Positions 46,701 through 58,379 of a stretch of DNA of 62,606 nt are shown here, piece after piece. The stretch is from Lojkania enalia (Eukaryota; Ascomycota; Dothideomycetes; Pleosporales). The position numbers and the translations under genes were made by a program. A model generated the notes under the pieces. That model searched no databases. It saw only the letters and a program-made list of their open reading frames with translations, and had not been told where the DNA came from. The stretch spans positions 32,709 through 95,314 of the forward strand of contig ML986757.1 in the NCBI GenBank assembly GCA_010094045.1, written 5' to 3'. Positions within the stretch are counted from its first letter, which is position 1; each line of letters starts with the position of its first letter.

Positions 46701-49700
46701 ATTAAAGGTTTTTAGAACTAAATCTAAACTCTAGTTAATTAGTATATCCGCTTATACCTGCGAATTAATAAGAAAACTATCTAAAACTACCTATTTATTA
46801 TTATAAATCTAGGTATTTAGGATTATATTATTGGCATTAAATAGTTATATTATTTTCAACTCTAGCTAGATACGGATAAGAATCGGATTATATAGCCTTC
46901 TAAGTATTCTACTACTTATAATCCTTCATCTCCTCTTCTTATATAATTAACTTAGCTAGTATACAATAAAAAGGTAGAGTTAGATATCCAGCAACACGAC
47001 GCTCTATAGGAAAAGAACTAGTATTAGTAGTCCTACAGTCTAACTATCTATTATATTAAGGGTCTACTAAAACTACTAAAACTATATTAGTTTCTTATAG
47101 CTTATAGTCTAAATAAGCTTAGAGCTCTTATACGCCCGTATATAATAAAGTTTAAACCCGATCTAAAGAAAGTCTATTTTCCTATTATTACTCTTATCTT
47201 AGCTAATACTTTCTACTTTAATATAAAGAGGAAAGAGAACGAGTTTTTTTCTACATCTCTATACGAAATTAAGTAGCTGATTAAAGATAAGTAAGCCCTA
47301 GAGCTGGAAGATAAGGCTGAAAATAAAGTACTAGTAAATCTCTAATTACTATCTAAATACTATAAGTATTAGAATATATTTAGTAAAACTGTAGCTTATT
47401 AATTACTAGAACACCGTTCTTATAATTATAAGATTATCCTTATAGAACCCCTTCCTAATAGTTATAGCCTATTATATAAGTAGAATATTAAGAAGCTAGA
47501 GACAACTAAGAAGTATATTATAGATAATTTATAGTATAGGTATATTGAGTAGAGTTAGAACTCTTTTATATCTCTAATCCTTTATATTTATAAATCTAAT
47601 AGTAACCTATATATCTATATAGATTATTATAAACTTAATACTCTTACCCGTAAGAATATATATCTAATACTATATATAGATAAACTCTTATCTAGACCTA
47701 CTAAAGTAGTAATCTTTACTAAGTTTAATATTTACGCGGCCTTTAACAAGATTAAAATAGACTCTAGTTCTAAGGAATATACTACCTTTTAGACTCGATA
47801 CGGAACCTATAAGTATAAAGTTCTACCTTTTAGATTATATAATAGTCTAGTAACTTACTAGCGCTATATAAATAACGTACTAATTAACTACCTAGATAAC
47901 TTCTATATCGCTTACCTAGATAATATTCTTATCTACTCTAAAGACGAGGCGATATATACTATCTACGTTAAAAAAGTTCTTGAGAGATTATATTAAGTAG
48001 AGTTATAAGTTAATATTAAGAAGAGCGAATTTTATATTACCCGAACTAAATATCTTAGCTATATCCTCTTAAATAAAGGCCTTAAAGTTAACCTAGAAAA
48101 GGTAGAAGTACTATATAACTAGCAGCTACCTACTACTATAACGGGTGTAAAATCCTTCTTAAGTTTTACTAGATTCTATTAATAGTTTGTACCAGAATTC
48201 TCGCGTGTTATAAAGCTAATTATTATACTATAGAGTCCTATAACCCCTTTTATATAGACTTTAGAATATAATATTATCTTTAAGAAATTAAAGTCAGCCC
48301 TATTAAGTATATCTATACTCTACTACTTTAACCCTATATTAGAAATAAAAATAGAAACTAACACCTCTAATAGAGTAGTTATAAGAGTACTATTATAGAA
48401 ATATTCTAACAGAAAATAGTACTCTATAGTATTCTACAGTAAGGTTCTATCCGGTTTAGAACTGAACTAGAAGATCTATAATAAGAAACTATTTATAATT
48501 ATTACTGCATTTAAGTAATAGAGGGTAAAACTTACTTTAGTAGCTACTAGAACTCTAGTATATACTAATTATCGCTTACTCGAATATTTTATAACTATAA
48601 AGATACTTAATACTTGTTAAGTTTATTAGACTAAGGAATTAGTTTAGTATTAGTTCCGAATTAAGTATACTCTAAGTAAGAATAATACTAGAATAGACAT
48701 TTTTAATTGTTGCGAATAAGATATAAAAAACTTAAAAGTAGCTTAAACTAATAACTAGTTAAAAGTCTTATTTAGACTGTATTAACTTCACCCCCGAATT
48801 AATACTGAATTAGCCTAGTCCTATATTACTTAAATAATAACTTAAGCAGCTATACTAAACGTTATTAAAGGCTAGGAGTAGGTTATATTATTAGACTCTC
48901 TAGAGTTAATCGATGTATTACTATAGAAAAACTAAGCCTCTTTTACGCAGGAATATATACTTTTACCCTACAAGTATTAAATAGAGAATAGACTACTCTT
49001 CTATAACAATCGTTTATATATCCTATCAGATTTAGGCCTTTATATATAACTTATACGAGAGGCTTATAACTAAGTATCCTCTATATATCTAAGCGCTACT
49101 AAAACCTATTAGTTACTATCCTAGAAGTACTACTAGAAGGATATAGAAGCTACTTATAAACGATATATATAGAATTACATCCTATACTATAAAGCTTATC
49201 TAATATAAACCTAAACCCTAGGTTTTATCTACCTACTTCCTATACTAAATCGACTAATATAGTATCTATATATTAACTTTAAGAATTTTCCTATAGATAA
49301 GTTTGGATATAATTAGATTATAATAGTAATTAATCGCCTATCTAAACAAGCTGTATCTATTCCCTACTATTATATAATTAATACATGGGGAATAGCCGAA
49401 TTATTTATTTAATAGGTATACTATTTTAGCTATATACCCGAAACTATTATTTTAGACTAAGAACTTTAGTTTATATCTAGTTTCTAGTCTAAATTCTGCT
49501 ATATCTTAGGCGTAAAGATTAAACTATCTACTATTTATTATAAAGAGACTAACGGATAGATAGAGATTATAAATAAATATATCGATTAGAGACTATACCC
49601 TTTTATATCCTTCTACTAGAATAACTAGAGTTCTCTATTACCTATAATTAACTAAGTATAAGTAACTCTACCCTATACAACTATTAGAATATCCCCGTAT

Positions 49701-50450
49701 TAGATTTTATACGGATCTAAGCTCTATTAGAGTTAGGATTAGAAATATTCTATTAATCCTATTACTATAATAGATAAATTAAATTATAAAAACGTCTTAG
49801 CTCTAGTAACTTATATATATATAGCCTAGAAAACCGTAAAGGCTAATATTAAGAAGGCTTAGGATCGTATATAATCTATTATTAACTATTACTAGCAACC
49901 AATTAATTAGTAGATTAGTAATATAGTCTACTTAAATACTAAGAACTTTACAGTCTAGAGACTGAGCTGAAAGCTATCCGATTAATAGGAAGGCCCTTTT
50001 AAAGTACTAGAATAGGTTAGAAACTTATACTATCTACAGCTACCCCTAGAGTTAAGAATATATAATATCTTCGTACTAAACCTACTATATAAGAACCCCT
50101 AGGACCCTCTATTAGGGTAAGAAGCTCCGAAACCACCCGCTATCGCTATTAAGGGGGTAGAAGAGTAGGAGGTTAAAAAAATACTAGCTAATAAGCTATA
50201 TTACAAGACCCTTAAATACTATATAAAATAGGTAGGATATAATCTTAACCCGGTCTAGTATAAAGCTTTAAATTTTATAGGTTCGCCTTATAAGCTAAAG
50301 GCTTTTTATAATAAGTATCTAAATTAGCTAGAACCTCTAAAAGCCCTAACTAAATAGATTAAAGTATATAAGAATAGTATAGAGAATATAGATTATCTAG
50401 TAGATAATAATATATAAGAGTTGAGTAGTAGATTAAAAAACTAAAGTATA
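46701..50450 (+). pseudogene. Gypsy-2 pol (protease, RT, RNase H, integrase, C-terminal domain)
   Basis: Decayed protease-connector at 46701-47350; DYPYRTP...LPNSYSLLY-like entry before RT (47430-47480); RT with IDYYKLNTLTRKNIYLI (47620-47672), FTKFNIYAAFNKIKI (47719-47762), YKVLPFRL (47815-47838) and FYIAYLDNILIYSKDE (47900-47950, YLDDI now YLDNI); connection VKSFLSFTRFYQQFVPEFSR (48150-48208); RNase H NKKLFIIITAFKQ (48480-48520). Integrase: zinc region TKTYQLLSQKYYQKDIEATY (49096-49155), core from INFKNFPIDKFGYNQIIIVI (49270-49330), SKFCYILGVKIKLSTIYYKE then TNGQIEIINKYIDQRLYPF (49486-49600). A region with VEEQEVKKILANKLYYKTLK...YYIKQVGY (50155-50240) fits a chromodomain. Many RIP stops. 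Confidence 0.88.
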
Positions 50451-51521
50451 GGCCTGAAATTACTCCTCTATAGAATCTGGAGGGTCTAATAGTAGGCTGT
50501 TAGATACCTCCTTAATCCTCTCCTCCTCTACTCTCCTTCCTCTTCTTTCCCTCCAGACTCCCCCTAAACCTCTCCTACCTTATTTTTAGCCGCCTAAGAG
50601 CGCTGTAATATTAGTCTAAAAGCTAGATACTAGAGCCTTTAAAGCTAAAACTCGACGGAACAATTTAGTACCCTAGTAGAATAAAGCTATTTAGATACTA
50701 GCTGTAGGAAGGCTATCTTCCTAACTTTTTACAACCTAGGCTATAAGTACTAGACTGTAAGTAGACTCCGAAACAGCTTTAAAGGCTACCTTTTTATCCT
50801 CCTTATCTTTTACGTATTAGGCTACTACTTATAATTTAAGATAGCCCTAGAGGACCAGAAACTCCTTCTTATAATAGGAGGGGATCTATAAGTACGTTAG
50901 TAGTAAATACTCTACTAGTATTAGATACGATTCGTACAGGGTTATACTTTTTATTTTATAAGGTATAATACTCGCATTTTTTTAATCTTAGGAACTAAAA
51001 GATAAATATTATATACCGCCCGCGGGTGAGCGTATATATAGCTTAAAGGTAGATAATTTAGAAGGCCTCTAAAGAGGCTCTAGAAGATAGGTAGAGTAGT
51101 ATATTAATTAATTTTTTCTAAGAGGTATTAGTAATACTTTAATAATTAACGGTTCTAGGGACGCGTAATAATATATATAGAGTAGAAGTTGTTATTTAGT
51201 TAAAGAAGCTTAGTTAACAACAACCTAGCAATATACTAAGACTAGTAAACACTTATTACTATACGCGATGAAATTGCAATATTAATAAACCGTTATAATA
51301 GTAGTTACCAGCCGATATATAGGTTAATTATACTTACCGCAAAAAATCTTACTTAATATTACGTTAATAAACGCATCTCTATAGGTAACCGCGTATATTA
51401 GCCTTTACCAGTAAATACCTCCTTAAAGAAATTTCTTTATACTGGAACCTATCTATAATAGCCCTGATTCCCTCCTAAACCAGCGTAGATAGAGACTATT
51501 AGCCTATAAGGAGGGGGGTAG
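50451..51521 (+). other. Gypsy-2 3' region before the LTR
   Basis: About 1.07 kb after the last pol-like frame. Partly GC-rich and pyrimidine-rich (50505-50580). Contains no recognised domain. Ends in the polypurine tract. Its last part (51190-51521) matches, in reverse, the sequence from 62270 to the right end of the window. Confidence 0.6.
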
Positions 51522-51800
51522 TATAATAATACAAAGAAATCGTTCTACGAAAAGCTTTATATATAACCTTATCCTAAAGCTTTTCGCTTATCTTATCCTA
51601 CCCCTAGTTTTACCCCTTTTCCCTTCCGTATATAGTTGTATACTCCCTTATAAGTAGCTTAGTAGTTCTTCTATATCCTTTCATACAAGGCCTATAGGTG
51701 TTAATAGAATTCCTAGGTCCCTAAACTCCTACGTACTCCTATATACCTCTAAGTGAATTTATACCGCATTCGGACCTATTATCTTACCTACGCCGTTACA
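51522..51800 (+). repeat. 3' LTR of Gypsy-2
   Basis: 279 bp, ends CGTTACA unmutated. Preceded by the polypurine tract GGAGGGGGG (51510-51518). Followed by CTAAC. Confidence 0.94.
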
Positions 51801-54000
51801 CTAACTAAGAAAAATACTCGATTTAACTAGAATAATAGCTGTTAATATTTCTTCGACTATTTAAAGAATACTTTTATTTCTATACTAATTTTCTAATACT
51901 TTAATTTTAAACTATTAATAGTAGTAGAAGCTAATATATCTAATTTTATAATAGTCGGCGTGCTATCTTAGAGAGGTGCTAATAGTAAACTAAAATCTAT
52001 TACCTACTTCTCTAAGTATATAAATTCTATTAAAAGTAATTATAAAATATATAATAAGAAACTACTCACGATTATCTAATATTTTAAGTAATAGAGGCCC
52101 GAATTAGAAGGTATAGTATTTTCTATAGAAGTACTAAACAATTATAAGAACTTATAGTACTTTATAATAATAAAGTAGTTAAGCTACTAATAAGTCTATT
52201 AATTAGAATATCTATTAAGGTTTAACTTTAGTATTATATACTAACCTAGAAAACTTAAAAAGAAGCCTAATACCTTAACTTAAAAGTTATAAGATAAGCC
52301 TATATAAGAAGAGGCCTATAGAAGTTGTTAATAGATATTACTTTATCTTAAACTATTCTAATAGATAGAAGTAGGTTAATTAATTATAGAAATTATCGAC
52401 GAAGAATACTTAAATAATAATCTAATCTAAAATACCCTAAAACTATTAAAAAAAGAGCCTATTAATTTAAACTTCTAACTTTAGCTAATTATAAAGAGTA
52501 TAACAACTAATTATACTACTAAAATTAACTTATAATACTAAACTATAATAAGCTAAAGCTTAAACTGCTATAAGCTATCTATAACTTACTATCTAGTAGA
52601 TATTTTAGTTAAGAAAAGACTTTAGAACTACTCTAGTACAAGTACTATTAGTTAAAGATATTTAATTTAGTATAATAATATATAAACTATTATTATATAT
52701 ACTAAAGAAGTAAAACTTTTAAAGAGAAGTACTATAGATTATTAAAACTATTATCTATACCTAAATAAAGGTTTTAAGATATTTCTATAGATTTTATAAT
52801 TAATCTACTAGAATTAGAAGGTTGTATAAATATTATAGTAGTAGTTAATAGGCTTAATAAGTATAGATACCTAATACTATACGCAAGAATCGAAACTTCT
52901 AATATTATCTAACTATTCTATTACTATATATAGGTTTACTATAAACTACTATATACTATTATATTTAACTATAGAATATAGTTTATTTTTATTTTCTATT
53001 AAGAACTCTATAAATAGCTATAAATTAATATATATATATTAATCAGCTTCTATTTAAAGATTAATAGCTAGATAGAAAATGCTAATATAGTAATAGAATA
53101 AATTCTCTAAATCTATACTAGCTATAAATAAGATAACTAGGTTAAATAGCTACTAATAGTATAGTTTAAAGCGAATAATATAGTATCTAAATTAATAAAA
53201 GTTTCCCTATTTTTAGCCTACTTTAATTAGTACCTTTAAATAGGCTTTAAACTACTTATAAGAATTTATTAACTACTAAAATAGTCTCTAATAGTTTAGA
53301 AAGCTAATAGACTAGTTAATAAAATAAAGAATATTATAGAGTATATTAGAGAAGAACTTATCTAGGTATAAGTATTTTAATAAAAGTATACTAACTACAA
53401 GTATATATTAGCCTCTAACTACTAGGTTAGTAATCTAGTCTAACTAGATACTAGGAATATATATATACGAAGACTGTTAAAAAAACTTAACTAGAAGAAT
53501 ATAAGCTCCTATAAGGTTATTATAAAAGTATCCTTATATACTTATAAACTAAAGCTACCTAAATTAGCTAAAATATATCTTATATTCTATATATTACTAT
53601 TATAGCTAGTATTTAAGTTGTTTAACTATTTATCTAATTAATAAGTATATAACTCTAAACCTATTAAAATTAATAGAAAACTAGAATACCTTATTAAATA
53701 AATAGAAGACCTCTACTATAACTAATAGAGATGCTAGTATAAATACCTAGTTAGGTAGACTAGCTATTATAACCTAGAATAGTACCTAACTAGTAACTTT
53801 ACTAAAATAACTACTATAGAAGATTACTATACTAGAAATCTAAATAAATAAGACTTAAATATAATATTATATCTAGATTTTTAATTAAGTATTAGAGTCT
53901 AATCTAAGTATATTCTTAGATACCTATAATAATACTATACTAATATAATACTAGTAATAAAACTACTACTAATTTTTAGTATAATACTATTATATAAACT
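51801..54000 (+). pseudogene. Gypsy-3 RNase H, integrase and chromodomain
   Basis: Starts LTKKNTRFN, directly continuing 43850 across the CTAAC duplication. RNase H: KKLLTIV, RPELEGI and KNLQYFIITKQL (52045-52165), ending RKLKRKPNTLT. Integrase zinc region about 52560-52750; core beginning CINIIVVVNRLNKY (52825) and continuing through a Q-x-N-W-V segment; a C-terminal GPY-like module SSYKVIIKVSLYTYKLKLP (53498-53555); a chromodomain-like end with EYLIK...YLVRQT (53680-53765). Chromodomain integrases direct insertion to heterochromatin, which fits the setting. Dozens of stops. Confidence 0.88.
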
Positions 54001-54270
54001 AAACTAATCTAATCTCTAGTATAGTACTACTATATAAACTAAACCAACTTAATTTCTAATATAATACTACTATTAACTACTAGTCGCGCTAATATATATA
54101 TAACCTAACTTAATCTCTAGTATAGTACTACTATATAATAATAACTAATTATACTAATATACCTATAACTTTAACTAATACTAGTATTAATAACTACTAC
54201 TTAATTATAAATAACCTAAATATAATATAAAAACCTAACTTATAAAAGTTTATAATTAAGAGGAGAGTAC

Positions 54271-54573
54271 TATTATAATAATACCGTAATACTTTTATAC
54301 CTATACTACTCTTATTATAATATTTAAATTAGCTACTAGTAATAGCTATTAACTACTAGCTAGAATATAACTAACTTATTATAACTATAATAGAGAAAGG
54401 TTTTACTAACCTAGCTAGCCTATATAATAGTACAGACCTAACTTCTATAAAAACCTATATAATATAGATATCTCTATTCTTTATATAATATTTTAATATT
54501 TATATATAGTATATAGTAATAGAGTTAACTATCTAAAATATAATTAACTAACTATATATAAACGTCTATAATA
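54271..54573 (+). repeat. 3' LTR of Gypsy-3
   Basis: 303 bp, preceded by a purine tract AAGAGGAGAG (54258-54267) in the polypurine-tract position and followed by GGTAT, the second target duplication. Confidence 0.92.
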
Positions 54574-54578
54574 GGTAT

Positions 54579-55665
54579 AGAAAGATATAATTAACTAAAA
54601 GTAATTTAATTAGATAATTATAAATAGATTTTAGTAATTTAGAGGATTAATACTATTAGTTAGACGCTTCTACTCTTTATTATTATTACTAGCTACTACT
54701 ATCTCTCTACCTAGTATAAAGGTAATAATATATCTAAAAATTAGGCTATTATAGTTAGTAAAAATAGCTAAATAATAAATAAACTTAGTATTAAGTAGTT
54801 AAAATACTTTTATAGATATATAAAGGATTATATAATAAGTATACGTTAACTACTAATCTTTAATAGCTATAATAGCTATAACTTACTTAATTTCTAAAAA
54901 CTCTATAAGAAATAAAGTATTATTCTACTCTATATACTAGCTTATTTATTATACCTATTATAGCTATTAAATATAGGCTACTTTTTACTATTAAAGTATA
55001 TATATAGAAATTAGATTTTAGTTTTAGTATATAATTATATTAACTATATTATAAAACTTAAGTTCTTTCTAGTCTTTAAAACTACTTTTAATATATTAAT
55101 TATAAAGGATAATATCTATATAAGTTTTTAAAGAGCTAGTTTAGTCCTATTTAATTTAAAAGTAGTACTTTTAAAGTTTAATATAAAGCTTTATATACTA
55201 ATACTACTAGTATAAGATAATATCTTATAGAAAGTAAAAATACTAAGTAATATACGCGAGCTAGAAGCTTAATTAATATTAATTTATAATTAGATTTAAA
55301 GGGATATAAGCTTTTTACTAGCTTCTATTATTAAGAAGCTAAATTAGTATTAGAAAGGCTCTATAAAAGTAATATATTAGATCGGGTTAATATATAATAA
55401 AATTATCAGCCTTTAAGAAGTAAATAAAGTAGTAATAAAATGGAAATAGTAGAAAAAAAGGCGGATTTAAGTATAAGAAACCCTAATAAAAATATAAGAA
55501 GAGATAATTATTACTAAAAAGGATAATAAGAAGGAAACTTAGACTATAATATACTAATTTAGGGTGCGATTAAATATAAGTAGATAGTATAAAATATACT
55601 ATAGCTACTATAGTAAGACTAGGTATAATTTTTATATATACTAGAAGGATATAAAGGTTTTTATA
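54579..55665 (+). pseudogene. Pogo-C transposase, C-terminal half
   Basis: Continues the gene from 16198: DDE region with the second and third catalytic segments (54830-54970), the basic tail and decayed CCHC knuckle near 55590-55665. It aligns with Pogo-B 10590-11680 in reverse. Separated from its first half by 38.4 kb of nested insertions. Confidence 0.8.
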
Positions 55666-55829
55666 GAATAATCGTATAAGTTGTAAATTACTATTATATT
55701 ATTTAGTTATTAAACTATATATATATAAAGGTTAAAAAAGTTAATAGAATAGACTGCTTACTTATATAAGCTGCTTACTTATAAGGTATATTATACTTTT
55801 CTTAATCTTAAGTATTACTTTTTAAGAAT

Positions 55830-56068
55830 TTATCTCCCTTTCTCTCTTCTAGAATATTATCCTATACTCTCTTTTTAGCTTTTTTTAACTTCTTAATCTA
55901 ATTATATATTAGTATAATTAAAACTAATATCTTTCTATAATTATTTAGCTAAATATATTTTATTTAATAGTATTTTTTAGAAGTAATAATAACTAGCTAA
56001 AATAATATCTAGTCTATAATAAAGCCTATCTTATTAAAACTATAGGTATTTTTATATTATAAATCTAA
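55830..56068 (-). pseudogene. Pogo-like transposase fragment
   Basis: Minus frame starts at the right end with KNTYSFNKIGFIID (first catalytic block; Asp now Asn) followed by a VIITSKKYYQIKYIQLNNY block, matching the same stretch in Pogo-A and Pogo-D (VITGxEKRxxPKSIQPGN). The upstream half of the gene should be to the right of Gypsy-6, outside the window. The similarity fades left of about 55850. Truncated at 56068, where an LTR-like TATTATAATAATACTATAAT begins. Confidence 0.6.
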
Positions 56069-57344
56069 TATTATAATAATACTATAATACCTCTACTATA
56101 ATATTACTAACCTATATACTAGAGCTTTATTTATATTAGGTTAGTTAGAGGTATTAACTTTAGTAAAGAGAGAGTATAAAAGTCGCCGGTTTTTTAAATA
56201 TAATAAATATATTCTTAGAAGTCTAATATAGTAATAAGATAAATCTATAAGAATAATTATATAGAATCTAATCTATTAAGAAGATTTTCTATCTTATATA
56301 GATAGGTTTAAGACTACTAAGTCTAATTTATTAAATCTATTAGGTCTATTAGATCTATTCTACTATATCTAATACTTCTACTATTATTATATATATAGGT
56401 TATACTATACTTTATTATCTAGCTAATTATTTTTCTAGTTCTTATAGTTCTACTATTTACTATCTAATAACTAGTCTCTAATATATATCTACCTATTATT
56501 ATCTTATTAGTCTTTATTTAAACTATCTTATATAGTAGCTAATATTAAATTAAACTCTAGTAATAAAAGTAGTACCTCTTAGTATTTTATATTTATAATA
56601 TCTACTCTCTTCTTTATAGGTTTATCTTAAAGCTCTCTAATCTATTATCTTATCTATTCTATTTAAATATAGTATTCTACTATTTCTAACAGCTTATTCT
56701 AGCTTCTAATATATTCTATATAAGTATACTATAGTACTATATCTATATTTTCCGTTCCGAGGTTAGTACTTTATATATTCTAGTAGGTCCTATTTAATTT
56801 ACTAGTATAGTTCTATTTTTCTTTCTTTTCTCCTTCTACTATACTAAAAGTTTAATACGAAAACACTTCTACCTATAACTATTATACTAGTTATTTAATT
56901 CTTTTACTAGGCGTTATAATAGATCTATTTTACTATTATTTAAACTATTAGTCTATAAATTATAACTACTATAGTAATACTATCCTTTCTTTTATATATA
57001 GAGAGTATCTTTCTTAGGGTTTATTTTATAATCTTTCTCTAACTAAAAGTACCTTTTACTATTTTCTAGTAAATATATTAAAGGCTTATAAAGATTCCGC
57101 CTCTATCTATTAAGATTTTATAGTTACTAAGAAAGAGAAGATTTATTATCTTAAAGAATCTGCATATTACTATTATATAGTTCTTTCTTATCTAGAGTAT
57201 ATTAAGAGGCGCGTCTATTTTTTAGAGGAGTATAGTCTAGACCTTAGGAAATAAGAGGTAAAGTTAATAGAAGAGTAAGAGAAGTTAGAGGAAGAGGAGA
57301 GGAGGTCCGCTAGGTCTAAGACGTTCTCTATTACCGCTCTAAGT
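56069..57344. other. Unresolved stretch, possibly the 3' end and LTR of Gypsy-6
   Basis: The left boundary resembles a retroelement terminus: TATTATAATAATACTATAAT is close to the Gypsy-3 LTR start, and the pogo fragment is cut there. The rest does not match the Gypsy-3 LTR, and no second copy is available to define an LTR. A GAGTATAAAAG word at 56169-56179 resembles a plus-strand TATA box, which would not suit a minus-strand LTR. Hence the assignment is left open. Confidence 0.35.
56980..57330 (+). pseudogene. Unidentified coding-like stretch
   Basis: Plus frame with very few stops, reading NILKAYKDSASIYQDFIV, YYLKESAYYYYIVLSYLEYI and a Glu/Arg-rich end (EKLEEEEE then RSARSKTF). Low stop density in such RIP-altered DNA suggests true former coding. 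I do not recognise it. It abuts the Gypsy-6 chromodomain read on the other strand, so one of the two readings may be accidental at the overlap. A relic of a gag or a captured gene are possibilities. Confidence 0.3.
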
Positions 57345-58379
57345 TCTATATAAAAGGTTTCTTCTATATTACTACTACTATTACTTTCTAACTAAACTCT
57401 ACTTAATAATCTATTATTCTAACCTTCTAGTAAAACTTCTTTAGCTTTATAATATAGTTAGTTAGGTTCTATACTAATTCCTATAAACTTTCCTTCTATA
57501 GGTATCTTTCTTACTTTACTAAATACTTCTACTAATATCTAAACCGCCTTTTTACTGGTATATATTCTACTGTATATTTCTACTCTAGTTCTATATTAAT
57601 AGCTTCTTATAGTAGTATATTATCTAGCGTTAGTTCTAGTTTTAACTTATAAAATACTAGGTATATTTTTATATTACTTAGTAGTTTTAGTTTAAAATTT
57701 ATAGGTCTAATCTATTCTTTAATTAGAAATAGTCCTATTCTTTTATAATCTAACTTTTTTATAGATCTTTTAGTCTTTAAGTTTTTTATTAATAAGAAAA
57801 CTTTACCTCTTTTCTTAAAGGTTAGTCTCTTAATTCTTAATTTATTAGCCTATTCTACTATTTTAAAGTTTTTTAACTAAATCTTTTCCTTAAACTAATT
57901 ATAGATTTCCTTTATTTCTTTAACTTTCTAGTTTACTAGTAGAACTAGAGATTTCTTCTTATTCTATTCCTAATATATAATAGCTTTTTATTTATAGTTA
58001 ACTTTAAAGAATATAATTCTTATAGTACTTTAGATTATTCTATTATAAGCTATCTATACTATAAGTAATAGTTTAACCTAATTATCTTATTATTTATTAA
58101 TATATATTCTTAAATACGTTTCTAAATTCTAGTTAACTTATTCTATCTAACTATCTATTTATAGGTAGAAACTAGTTAATATCTATTATTAGATTCCTAT
58201 TTTTTCTATTTATCTCTACTAGTATTTAAATATAAACAATTTATCTCTATTTAAAATAATATATTTTAAGATTTTATACTCTATAAATACTATATATAAT
58301 AACTTATATACTAGTTTAGATACTATTATTATTTCTAATACTAGTCTAAAATATATATACTTTATTAGTTAATCTACTA

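Larger units (their letters stand above)
43851..51800 (+). mobile_element. Gypsy-2: full-length Ty3/gypsy element (7950 bp as assembled, about 7193 bp in reality)
   Basis: 279-bp LTRs at 43851-44129 and 51522-51800; target duplication CTAAC at 43846-43850 and 51801-51805. Gag, protease, RT, RNase H, integrase and a C-terminal region on the plus strand. Inserted in the Gypsy-3 polyprotein between RT and RNase H. The assembled copy includes an exact 747-bp direct duplication separated by 10 N (45197-46700) which is probably artificial; subtracting 757 bp gives the likely true length. Same family as Gypsy-1 and Gypsy-5 at the window edges. Confidence 0.95.
16199..54573 (+). mobile_element. Gypsy-3: Ty3/gypsy element of about 6.0 kb spread over 38 kb by five nested insertions
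   Basis: Own sequence: 16199-16957, 20661-20847, 33968-34330, 40010-40428, 42278-43850 and 51801-54573, summing to about 6.05 kb. LTRs of 303 bp at both ends, with termini TATTATA and TATAATA (TGTTATA/TATAACA before RIP). Coding order gag, protease, RT, RNase H, integrase, chromodomain on the plus strand. Inserts are Pogo-E (with Pogo-D), Gypsy-4, Copia-2, Pogo-F and Gypsy-2. Most of these have a target duplication that, when removed with the insert, restores adjacent Gypsy-3 coding sequence. Heavily AT-converted, second only to Pogo-C. Confidence 0.93.
15563..55786 (+). mobile_element. Pogo-C: pogo/Fot1-like element split by the Gypsy-3 stack
   Basis: Left part 15563-16198 and right part 54579-55786 together make 1844 bp, the same as Pogo-B, and both align to Pogo-B in reverse orientation. 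TIRs begin CCTTATAAG at 15563 and end CTTATAAGG at 55786; TA duplications are at 15561-15562 and 55787-55788. The break carries a 5-bp target duplication of the inserted Gypsy-3: GATAT at 16194-16198 and GGTAT at 54574-54578, differing by one G/A transition. This is the outermost and most AT-converted layer of the central stack. Confidence 0.93.
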
